Source: an uncultured Scytonema sp.
GTDB lineage: Bacteria; Cyanobacteriota; Cyanobacteriia; Cyanobacteriales; Nostocaceae
Assembly: GCA_937873135.1 (NCBI GenBank)
Contig: CALMVQ010000089.1
Span: 42,243-106,242 of the forward strand
DNA: 64,000 bases
Direction: 5' to 3'
The notes under the pieces are model-generated. The model did not search any database. It worked only from the letters and a program-made list of their open reading frames with translations, and was not told where the DNA came from. Shown here one piece after another: positions 56,737-64,000 of this stretch (the first letter of the stretch is position 1; each line of letters starts with the position of its first letter). The position numbers and the translations under genes were made by a program.

Positions 56737-57510
56737 TTAATCTTGCCTAAACAACCCAAACAAGGGTGCGAGAATTAATCCGATCCCAAAGCCACCAACA
56801 TGCGCCCAGTAGGCAACTCCGCCTGTCTGTACACTCATGTTAGCGGCTGTTTGCAGACTGGCAATACCAGATATTACGTTTTGGATGATGAAGAAACCAA
56901 TCATAATCCATGCTGGAATTCTCAGTGTGGTGATGAAAAAACCCAAAAAGACTAAGGTAATAATTCTAACTTGAGGAAAGCGCAGAATGTATGCTGCCAA
57001 AACTCCAGCGATCGCACCGCTTGCCCCCAAAGAAGGAACCGTCGAATTCATGCCCACAAACCACTGACACAACGCGGCGAAAACACCGCAGCTTAGATAA
57101 AAAATTAGATACTTAAAATGACCTAAGCGTTCTTCAATATTATTGCCAAAAATCCAGAGAAACAGCATATTTGAAATCAAATGCCACCAACCACCGTGTA
57201 AAAATTGTGACGTAATTAATGTTTCCCATTCTGGCACGGGCTGATTGACTGGAATACCTGCAAAACTAAAAGTTAATTCTCTAGGGATGACTGCATACAG
57301 GTGTAAAAACTGTTCTAACTGTCTACCTGATAATCTAAATTCATGAAGAAAAACTAAAACGTTGATGCCTATCAACCCGTAGTTGATAAAAGGAGTGATT
57401 CGCGTCGGGTTTTCGTCGTAGAGAGGAAACACAGGTGTTTTTCCTAATTTATCAGTTAACTGCAACACATTTGATTGTTGATTGTTGTCAATACAACTAA
57501 CAACCAACAC
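56737..57510 (-). CDS. Rhomboid-family intramembrane serine protease (copy 1)
   Basis: A 257-residue polytopic protein. The catalytic serine lies in PSLGASGAIAGVLAAYILRFP, and the catalytic His in YWAHVGGFGIGL near the C-terminus. The HGGWWHLISNMLFLWIFG segment is the conserved L1/TM2 region. Rhomboids cleave substrates within the membrane. It is 20 bases downstream of a second rhomboid on the same strand and strongly similar to it, so it arose by tandem duplication. It has an N-terminal extension of about 25 residues (SCIDNNQQSNVLQLTDK) that the other copy lacks; the true start may be further in. Confidence 0.92.
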   Translation of the reverse strand: MLVVSCIDNNQQSNVLQLTDKLGKTPVFPLYDENPTRITPFINYGLIGINVLVFLHEFRLSGRQLEQFLHLYAVIPRELTFSFAGIPVNQPVPEWETLITSQFLHGGWWHLISNMLFLWIFGNNIEERLGHFKYLIFYLSCGVFAALCQWFVGMNSTVPSLGASGAIAGVLAAYILRFPQVRIITLVFLGFFITTLRIPAWIMIGFFIIQNVISGIASLQTAANMSVQTGGVAYWAHVGGFGIGLILAPLFGLFRQD

Positions 57511-57530
57511 TTCAACTCTACTCCCTATTT

Positions 57531-58250
57531 TTACCTATAAAAATAGTCTTCTTTAGGTTTATCGTTAAATAGCCCTAACAACGGAGCAAGAATCGCTCCA
57601 AATACAAAACCGCCAGCATGTGCCCAGTAGGCAATTCCACCATTTTCCATCCCAATATTAGTAGGTGTTTGTAGACTTGCAAGTCCGTAGAATGATTGCT
57701 CTATAAACCAGAATCCGAGAAACCAGTATGCAGGGACGCGAAATGTTGGAAAGAACAATCCTAAGGGAATGACACCAAGAATTTCTGCAGTGGGAAATCG
57801 GAGTATATATGCTCCCAAGACGCCTGCGATCGCACCACTCGCACCCAAAGAAGGAATTGCAGAAGATTGTGCAAAGTACCACTGAGTCAAGGATGCCAAA
57901 ACACCACAAGTCAAATAGAAAAACAAATATTTGACAGGGCCTAACTTTTCTTCAACGTTATTGCCAAAAATCCATAGAAATAACATATTACCTGCAAGAT
58001 GCAAGATACCCCCATGTAAAAATTGGGACGTAATCAAAGTGAGCCATTCTGGTACAGGCTGATTTACGGAAATACCCGCAAAGCTGGCAGTAAGTTCTCG
58101 CGGTACAACCGCCGCTAAGTGCAAAAACCCATCTAATTGTTGTGGAGGTAAGCTGCCTTCATAAAGAAAAGCTAAGACATTAACAGCAATCAGCCCAAAA
58201 GTCACATAAGGCGTAATTGTTACAGGATTATCATCTCTAATGGGAACCAC
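57531..58250 (-). CDS. Rhomboid-family intramembrane serine protease (copy 2)
   Basis: A 239-residue paralogue of the downstream copy, with the same PSLGASGAIAGVLGAYILRF serine motif, the HGGILHLAGNMLFLWIFG segment and YWAHAGGFVFGA with the catalytic His. The start VPIRDDNPVTITPYVTFG matches the family start well. The pair probably forms an operon. Substrates are unknown. Confidence 0.93.
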   Translation of the reverse strand: MVPIRDDNPVTITPYVTFGLIAVNVLAFLYEGSLPPQQLDGFLHLAAVVPRELTASFAGISVNQPVPEWLTLITSQFLHGGILHLAGNMLFLWIFGNNVEEKLGPVKYLFFYLTCGVLASLTQWYFAQSSAIPSLGASGAIAGVLGAYILRFPTAEILGVIPLGLFFPTFRVPAYWFLGFWFIEQSFYGLASLQTPTNIGMENGGIAYWAHAGGFVFGAILAPLLGLFNDKPKEDYFYR

Positions 58251-58589
58251 AGGCTTTTTTCCCTATTTTTGAAAAACCAGCCTCACATTACCTGATTTTT
58301 CCAGAAGTTTCTTCTAACCTGTGGGTGAAGATAGGAATTGGCATTCAGGTAAGTAAGTTGGCGTGAATAAAAACAACTTTACACTGGGGATAAAGTGGGG
58401 GCGGGTTTAATCTCATCACTTGTAAGTCAAAACGAACAATGTTGTCAAACCAGCCCTTACAGTGGCTAATACGTTTCACAGATCTATAAACATTTGTTTA
58501 CATATTTAAGTTTTATTAGCTCAACCCACTTCATGGGGGAATTGAGACTGACGGTTCCCTGATCATTATTTTTCCCCTACCAACTACCA
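58251..58589. other. Intergenic region without recognised features
   Basis: About 340 bases between the rhomboid and smpB genes. I see AT-rich promoter-like sequence but no gene, no tRNA, and no strong hairpin with a T-run. Confidence 0.6.
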
Positions 58590-59060
58590 TTATGAGTAAC
58601 TTTTCATCACCCGTTGAATATCGCGTTGATCTTGGCGTCGTTTTAGGGTTTCTCGTTTGTCGTGAAGCTTTTTACCTTTGCCAAGGGCTATACTGATTTT
58701 CACCAAGCCACGCTTCATGTACATTTTTAAAGGTACTAAGGTTAAACCCTGCTGTTCTACCTTACCTATCAGCTTACGAATTTCCTGACGATGCAGCAGC
58801 AGCTTGCGAGTACGGCGCGGTTCGTGATTAAAGTATTGTCCGCTGGCATTATAAGGTGAAATATGTATATTGATCAGCCATGCTTCTCCTTCACGAATCA
58901 AAGCATACCCATCTTGGAGATTAACCTTACCCGCACGGATTGACTTAACCTCTGTTCCCGTCAACTGAATTCCAGCTTCATAGGTTTCGAGAATTTCGTA
59001 TAAATACCGCGCTTGCCGATTATCGCTGACAACTTTGTAACCGTCACTCTTTTCACTCAT
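58590..59060 (-). CDS. smpB: SsrA-binding protein SmpB
   Basis: A 156-residue RNA-binding protein essential for trans-translation: it delivers tmRNA to stalled ribosomes. Recognised from RQARYLYEILETYEAGIQLTGTEVKSIRAGKVNL, AYALIREGEAW-like strands, HEPRRTRKLLLH, and the basic C-terminal tail (GKKLHDKRETLKRRQDQRDIQRVMK) that enters the mRNA channel. Length is normal. The tmRNA gene itself is not seen in this window. Confidence 0.97.
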   Translation of the reverse strand: MSEKSDGYKVVSDNRQARYLYEILETYEAGIQLTGTEVKSIRAGKVNLQDGYALIREGEAWLINIHISPYNASGQYFNHEPRRTRKLLLHRQEIRKLIGKVEQQGLTLVPLKMYMKRGLVKISIALGKGKKLHDKRETLKRRQDQRDIQRVMKSYS

Positions 59061-59337
59061 TGAGAATTTTACTTATGTCAAAGTGTATATAGCAATCCTA
59101 GATGATTCACGCTACGAAAGCATTTGCTTGACACTCTCTGAACTAGAAGTTCAGAGATTCTTAAGAGCTAAGCCAAGCCCTCAATATCCCATAAACTCAA
59201 TTGAGTCGGCTAGAATATTTCAGTATACATCAATAATACTACAAACATTGCAAGTTGATAGGATGGGTATCCCATTGCTCTCAAGTTGAGTGACTTTAGA
59301 GGTAGACTATTAGTATAAGAAGGCAAGGATAAGACAA

Positions 59338-59889
59338 ATGCGCGTGGCATTTTTGTTCAGCACAGCAGTTGCTTGCTTGGCAGCAATTGGAGGATACAGT
59401 GTCGGCTCAAGTCAAGCCGTTCAGTTACAAGATGGTACAGTCTATTTTGTCCAACCACCAAGTCTTGAGGGTGCGGAGACTACCTACAACGATGTTTATG
59501 TTTGGGGTGCTACTTACTACTTCACTATTAACCTACCCGAGAATGCTGGAGAACCTTTGCAAAGAGTAACGATTAACCAGCATGAGGGGGTAGATCGCAT
59601 ACACTATCAGCTAAAAGATACTTCCGCTACAGAAAGAGGGGGTTCTAACAAAAAACACAAGTTGGCACTCAAAGATGTGACAAACGATCGCCAGACGCGA
59701 ACAATATCCCTCACATTCGATCCACCAGTGTCTCCAGGTAGAACTATCAAAATTGCCTTAAAACCCGAACAAAACCCAACTATTCCGGGTGTTTATCTAT
59801 TTGGAGTCACAGCCTTTCCACCAGGTGAGAAATCTCACGGTCAATTTCTTGGTTACGGGAGGTTGCAATTTTATAGCACTCACTACTAA
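59338..59889 (+). CDS. Secreted DUF2808 protein
   Basis: A 183-residue protein with a signal peptide (about 1-25, RVAFLFSTAVACLAAIGG) followed by the DUF2808 domain: VQLQDGTVYFVQPPSLEGA, TYNDVYVWGATYYFTINLPENAGEPLQRV and SLTFDPPVSPGRTIKIALKP. The family is widespread in cyanobacteria, of unknown function, and probably periplasmic or thylakoid-lumenal. An AAGGATAAGAC stretch precedes the ATG. It is a lone plus-strand gene. Confidence 0.9.
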   Translation: MRVAFLFSTAVACLAAIGGYSVGSSQAVQLQDGTVYFVQPPSLEGAETTYNDVYVWGATYYFTINLPENAGEPLQRVTINQHEGVDRIHYQLKDTSATERGGSNKKHKLALKDVTNDRQTRTISLTFDPPVSPGRTIKIALKPEQNPTIPGVYLFGVTAFPPGEKSHGQFLGYGRLQFYSTHY

Positions 59890-60112
59890 GTATGAGAGTG
59901 AGCCAATCTGTAGATGTTGATGTGCAATAAGCAAATACTCTCGAATTTAAGTCTTCATCATCTCCTTGGCTGAAATTCCCGAGGGTCTCAATTAGCTATT
60001 TCCAATATCGTGAAGATTAAACAACTATATCATATCAATCTTACCCCAATTAGGATCACCGAAAGTGGGTAAAAACCCAAATAATTATTCACTATAAAAG
60101 GTTCTTAAAGCC

Positions 60113-61180
60113 TTAACCTGTCAAACATTCTGGAGAAAAAGCATACTCTCCTTTCAGCCATTGGACAACTTCGCGAGCATAGGGACTGTCAAAAGCTTCA
60201 TACTTTCTGGTCAGACATTGCTTAATATCTGTAGCAAGTTGATCAAGTCCAGTGTCTTGAAATAGAGATACATCTTCGATTAAAGCATGAGCTAGTTCGG
60301 CAGAACATAGTTGCTCGACCGCTTCCACAAATGCATCTGAAGACGAATAAGAGTTCTGACGCTGATAACTCATAGTTAATGTCATCAGCGGAATTTGTGA
60401 TAGATGAGCTTGATTCATAGGATTAATAGCATGACCAGACACCCACTCCAACATTTGATATGGGCGATTCTCAAAGGCTCTTAGGTGCAAATATAGACTA
60501 ATCTTCGCTCCATCATTAACTGGATAGTTGTCCCAAATGAAGGGCCGACGACCAAGTTGTTCTCCAACCTGTTTTAAGTGAGATTCTGGATAGGATTTTG
60601 AACAAACTTCAGGACCAGTCCAAAAGACATGAATTGCAGGATCTAACTCCTTACCTAATGTTTGCAAATAATTATCTGGCTTTTTCCCAAACAGTTTATC
60701 CAAAATTGGATCATCTGTGTAGTATGTAGGGCACATGATAAAAGTTTTAGCATTACTCAACTCTGCAATTCTATGCACAATCTCAACTTGAATTTTAGAG
60801 ATTTCACTACAATCTCCTCTCATATCATCAAATAAAACTGCTAATATATCTAGATTGAGATTATTGAAGTAATGAATCTTATTTTCTAAATCTTTAATGG
60901 CTTGATCGTCATAGTTTAGATAAATCTCAACCGGGCTAAACCCGATTCCCCATTTTAGTCCTTCTTGTTGATAGATATAACCAAGCTGAATCAATTCTTG
61001 CAGATTAGCATTTGACCAATCTTGTCGCCAATCTTTGCGTAGATTTTGATCAGCTTTGGGGGCATAAATATAGTAATCGTAGGAATTATCTTTTAGAAAA
61101 TGAGCATACTTACAACGCATTTCCCAATCCCACGGTTTGCCAAAAAAGCCTTCAATAACGCCAAGGTTAAACTTAGTCAT
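60113..61180 (-). CDS. GH84-like beta-N-acetylglucosaminidase domain protein
   Basis: A 355-residue protein with the GH84 (O-GlcNAcase/hyaluronidase-type) barrel: GVIEGFFGKPWDWEMR at the start, YYIYAPKAD, WGIGFSPVE, and the adjacent acidic pair in AVLFDDMRGD (about residues 116-118) that serves as the catalytic Asp-Asp in this family. PFIWDNYPVNDG and NPMNQAHLSQIPL are further family matches. There is no signal peptide, so it appears cytoplasmic. It lacks the extra binding domains of secreted relatives. Its substrate could be cell-wall-derived GlcNAc compounds or protein O-GlcNAc; neither can be decided. Confidence 0.85.
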   Translation of the reverse strand: MTKFNLGVIEGFFGKPWDWEMRCKYAHFLKDNSYDYYIYAPKADQNLRKDWRQDWSNANLQELIQLGYIYQQEGLKWGIGFSPVEIYLNYDDQAIKDLENKIHYFNNLNLDILAVLFDDMRGDCSEISKIQVEIVHRIAELSNAKTFIMCPTYYTDDPILDKLFGKKPDNYLQTLGKELDPAIHVFWTGPEVCSKSYPESHLKQVGEQLGRRPFIWDNYPVNDGAKISLYLHLRAFENRPYQMLEWVSGHAINPMNQAHLSQIPLMTLTMSYQRQNSYSSSDAFVEAVEQLCSAELAHALIEDVSLFQDTGLDQLATDIKQCLTRKYEAFDSPYAREVVQWLKGEYAFSPECLTG

Positions 61181-61802
61181 TCCAAATATTACTCACTAAC
61201 CATAATCTACTGAGTCTTAACAAAATCGTTACTGTTGATTAATAACCATTAAGGATAAGGTAGCTCATTTGCATAAATTCCCAAATCCTTGCTAAGCAGA
61301 GGTTTTGGCTGATTTATAATCTGCGCGAATAGTACGTGAAATCTCTAAAAGACAATTGCCAGACCAGTGTAGCACTTTTGCCTACTCAAAGTAAGCTGGA
61401 AAAAATCAAATCTAGACTGGTTATCGCACTGATTCGGTGTGATTTCACCTCTGACATTTTTGCCCCCCCGTGAACGGTTACAATTTTTATCTCGGATTGC
61501 TATAGTCGTGTTCTTTTAGAGTACCTCAAGAGATTCAAGTAATACAACTAGAGTACCTCACATCTTGCACAATGTAGTCCAAACTGACGATCTTCGCGGC
61601 AAATATATCACGATTATGGGTCAACCAGTCAAAAAATAGATAAGGCATCAGGGCAAATGCATCAAAAATGGATCTAAATAGGTGCAATCTCTCAAGAATA
61701 AACATCTAGCAGATCCCAGATAAAACATCAGCCAAGGACGATGAGCTAAGCGTCGTATAGGTCAAGCGGCTCGCCAGCAGAGAAGACAAAATCCTTCTTG
61801 AT
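61181..61802. other. Intergenic region with decayed sequence
   Basis: No intact gene. AGAGTACCTCA occurs twice (near 61518 and 61550). A minus-strand stretch without a usable start reads IFDAFALMPYLFFDWL and DIFAAKIVSLDYIV, which looks like coding debris of unknown origin. It adjoins a transposase-like remnant. Confidence 0.4.
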
Positions 61803-62120
61803 TCATCCACGAACAATGGACAGTCGTTTGCCATCATACAATCCTTCAATACTTTGTTCTATAAACCGTTTTACCCACTTTCTAATGTGACGTTCTCCCA
61901 TTCCAACAGTTTTACTGAAAGTTTCCCCCAATTTCCTGTGGGTTCGCGCATAAAGTGAAATTCTGAGAACAAATTGATCAGGGTGTGTCAATCTGCGTGT
62001 TGTCAAAATCAAAATGTCTAAATTTAAACGAAAAAACCCCACCCATAAGTCCGAAATTAGAGACTTGAAAAAAGATGCGCGAAATTCTCCCCCCAAAAGC
62101 AGCTTGAGAATTTCATTCAC
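61803..62120 (-). pseudogene. Helix-turn-helix fragment of an IS630-like transposase
   Basis: A 105-codon frame. Residues about 42-100 (LTHPDQFVLRISLYARTHRKLGE, then RHIRKWVKRFIEQSIEGLYDG) match the N-terminal helix-turn-helix part of IS630-type transposases, which normally continues into a DDE domain. Here it ends at a stop shortly afterwards and no DDE domain follows. The first 40 residues are unrelated. It is a remnant. Confidence 0.6.
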
Positions 62121-62180
62121 CGGTATTGATTTTAATTATGGGGATTCTCTTTTTACTTTTTAATTCTGCATTTCTGAAAT

Positions 62181-62771
62181 TCATTTTCCCCCTGATTTTG
62201 AAACATAAACTGGTCTGTTGAATTCTCCAATTCGGTTCATGGGCCAGAAGCGAATAATGGCCCGACCAATGATTTTATCGCGGGGAACAAACCCCCAATA
62301 ATGACTATCGTAGCTATCATTCCGATTATCTCCTAAAACTAAATAAGAATTAGCAGGGACAGTCTGAGGACCCCATTGATAATCAGGTTTGGCTTCAATA
62401 TAATTTTCTTTTAATGGAGAGCCATTAATGTAAACTCGTCCATTTTTTACCTCGACTGTTTCTCCTGGCAAACCAATAACACGCTTAATAAAAGCATCAT
62501 GATAGTTTTCTGCTTCTAATGTCTTTGTGGGATTAAAAACAACAATATCACCACGTTTTGGAGAACTAAAGTCGTAGCTAATTTTATCAACAATCAAGTG
62601 GTCATTAATCTGGAGTGTGGGCTCCATTGAACCAGAAGGTATATAACGGGCTTCAGCTACAAATGTGCGAATACCAAAGGCAAGAATTAAACTTAAACCA
62701 ACAGATTTCACTCCCTCAATCAAAAAGTTTGGTTCTGTCGATTCGCGGGAATTTGGAGAAACTTCAGACAT
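62181..62771 (-). CDS. lepB: Signal peptidase I
   Basis: A 196-residue type I signal peptidase that removes Sec/Tat signal peptides on the outer face of the membrane. One N-terminal membrane segment ([17 protein letters not shown]) is followed by box B with the catalytic Ser ([11 protein letters not shown], near residue 48) and box D with the catalytic Lys ([15 protein letters not shown], near 92). Box E is [17 protein letters not shown]. Length and single-TM topology are typical for cyanobacteria, which often have two copies. Confidence 0.96.
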   Translation of the reverse strand: MSEVSPNSRESTEPNFLIEGVKSVGLSLILAFGIRTFVAEARYIPSGSMEPTLQINDHLIVDKISYDFSSPKRGDIVVFNPTKTLEAENYHDAFIKRVIGLPGETVEVKNGRVYINGSPLKENYIEAKPDYQWGPQTVPANSYLVLGDNRNDSYDSHYWGFVPRDKIIGRAIIRFWPMNRIGEFNRPVYVSKSGGK

Positions 62772-63290
62772 AATTTCAATAAAATTGAACGGTAATATTG
62801 ATTTAATTAAGTAAGTCGGTAAAAATAAACATAACTACTTATACCATTTTTTTATGAAGCTCCAATATAACAAAACTGTAGTTCCCCCAAGATATCGGGG
62901 GGACGACGTTAACCAGGGGATTTTAATAAAGCGCATTTTCATACAGAATTGGTATTAGGCTCGTCATACATCACAAAGGGAGAAAAAAATTTAATATAGA
63001 TAAATACATATTAGCTTATTCTTAACTTGTAACCTTAATATTGCCGAGTTGTGTCAAAGAATTGAAGAGTTGATGTATGGGCACTGACTATTCAACGCAG
63101 ATATGTACATTGGTGATGACGCCTTAATCCACGCAAAAGATGCTTTGAATGCCCAAGGGGAATAATCCTCGCATTCGAGTTTGGTTTATGCCTTCATTCT
63201 CGCTCTCGATCAGCAAATTAAGCTTCATTTTTAGTCTAAGTTGATAATTTTTTCTAATAAACTGCGAGAATGGTAAGGTTAATACATTTT
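62772..63290. other. Intergenic region with a small interrupted open frame
   Basis: About 520 bases. From about 63040 to 63164 a plus-strand frame reads NIAELCQRIEELMYGH, one TGA stop, then LFNADMYIGDDALIHAKD and ALNAQGE before TAA. The same frame on both sides of the stop suggests a decayed small gene that I cannot identify. Nothing else is recognised. Confidence 0.35.
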
Positions 63291-64000
63291 TCAATGTAGT
63301 GATTGCAACTCGTATTCCTGTTCGAGAAAAGCTAACATTCGTTCCTGTTTTGATGTTAGATAGGATGGATCAGGTATTCTTGAGAGTGCTTCTAGTACAG
63401 CCATATGGGTAGGTTCGTAATCTTCGTGAACTTTAAAAGCCAACCGTTGAATGCGAGTGCAATTTTGGGAAGCTGTATCTTTGCACACACCATTTATTGG
63501 TTCCAAATTTTCCGGTTTGACGGTAAGAAAGTCCATTTTCCAAGTCCGAATGGCACAACTATGAGGATTCACCTCTAAAATTATGCCCCAACACCCAGAA
63601 AATTGTTTTAACTCTACATCACCTTTAGCAGTAATTGTGCATACTTCGCCAACATAATGTGGGTTTGGAACTCGCTGTTTATTTTTAATCTGTTGAACAA
63701 TATCACATTTACTAAGTTTATTATTCAGTAGTTTTTGTGCCGTTTCTTTCCCTTCATTGCGTACAACTCTAGCTAGAGATAGAACATCTTTTTTTGATAT
63801 CCCAGTGGTACGGGTGAGGATGGAATGTTTGACTTCGTCGCCAAGTGCTTGGGCTAAGGTATCCAATGCAGATGTAAACTGGGCATCGTTTCTGATTGTG
63901 CGATCGCTAACTTTATACTGTTCTGCCAAACTCTTCGCCATGTCTACCGATAGGAAACTTTTTCCGTTCGGTAGTTGCTCCTCCTCCTCTTCCACCGATA
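63291..64000 (-). CDS. ParB-like DNA-binding protein, partial (5' end outside window)
   Basis: At least 234 residues, open to the window edge; the GTG at 63995 may not be the real start. SVDMAKSLAEQYKVSDRTIRND looks like a helix-turn-helix, and the following ISKKDVLSLARVVRNEGKETAQKLLNN stretch resembles the central region of ParB/RepB-type proteins of plasmids and integrative elements. The C-terminal half (YVGEVCTITAKGDVELKQFSG) is not recognised. It could come from an integrated plasmid or another mobile element extending beyond the window. Confidence 0.5.
   Translation of the reverse strand, partial: SVEEEEEQLPNGKSFLSVDMAKSLAEQYKVSDRTIRNDAQFTSALDTLAQALGDEVKHSILTRTTGISKKDVLSLARVVRNEGKETAQKLLNNKLSKCDIVQQIKNKQRVPNPHYVGEVCTITAKGDVELKQFSGCWGIILEVNPHSCAIRTWKMDFLTVKPENLEPINGVCKDTASQNCTRIQRLAFKVHEDYEPTHMAVLEALSRIPDPSYLTSKQERMLAFLEQEYELQSLH

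Noticed and set aside
61181..61802. A second transposase in the gap next to the IS630-like fragment
   Set aside because: The minus-strand stretch is protein-like for a short distance only and matches no family I can name.

Overview
The window is cyanobacterial, most likely from a filamentous heterocyst-forming (Nostocales-type) genome. Visible support: many GCGATCGC (HIP1) octamers, heptanucleotide short tandem repeats, a DUF2808 protein, a TonB-dependent receptor with an N-terminal AMIN domain, and small dispersed repeats inserted into genes. Housekeeping genes (ruvB, truB, smpB, lepB, a cyclophilin, two rhomboids) flank a large accessory region.

Layout. 0.1-5.2 kb: ruvB, a TPR protein, a coiled-coil protein and an OmpA-like protein. 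5.8-45.2 kb: one co-directional NRPS/PKS cluster on the plus strand. 45.4-47.4 kb: a decayed mobile island with a broken IS982-type transposase, a small ribbon-helix-helix-like gene with a palindromic operator, and a degenerate inverted copy of that gene's 5' end. 47.6-51.4 kb: a minus-strand pair encoding a PepSY membrane protein and a TonB-dependent siderophore receptor. 52-53.3 kb: gene debris with an orphaned antitoxin and a truncated YoeB-like toxin. 53.4-64 kb: mostly minus-strand housekeeping genes with two small transposon or plasmid-like remnants.

How the cluster works (inference from domain order and binding-pocket residues read by eye). A fatty acyl-AMP ligase loads a fatty acid. 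Later adenylation domains read as Ser, His-like, Asp/Asn, Ser, then a malonate-using PKS module, Thr, and His-like again. Two SyrP/TauD-type Fe(II)/2-oxoglutarate hydroxylases each sit between a normal condensation domain and a module that starts with a degenerate condensation-like domain (PALCAD or PALCSD in place of HHxxxDG). This matches the known logic of interface-domain-dependent beta-hydroxylation of Asp and His in siderophore synthetases. The chain ends in an NAD(P)H reductase domain, not a thioesterase. An aldo/keto reductase and a GT1-type glycosyltransferase follow. With the siderophore receptor and PepSY pair next door, the best hypothesis is a glycosylated, reductively released lipopeptide siderophore with beta-hydroxy-Asp and beta-hydroxy-His. 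It would be related in logic to the cyanochelins but have a different sequence. An asparagine synthetase embedded in the cluster, an epimerase domain after a PKS module and a KR lacking key residues are unexplained.

No tRNA, rRNA or CRISPR array was recognised. No exporter, MbtH protein, phosphopantetheinyl transferase or thioesterase is present in the window.
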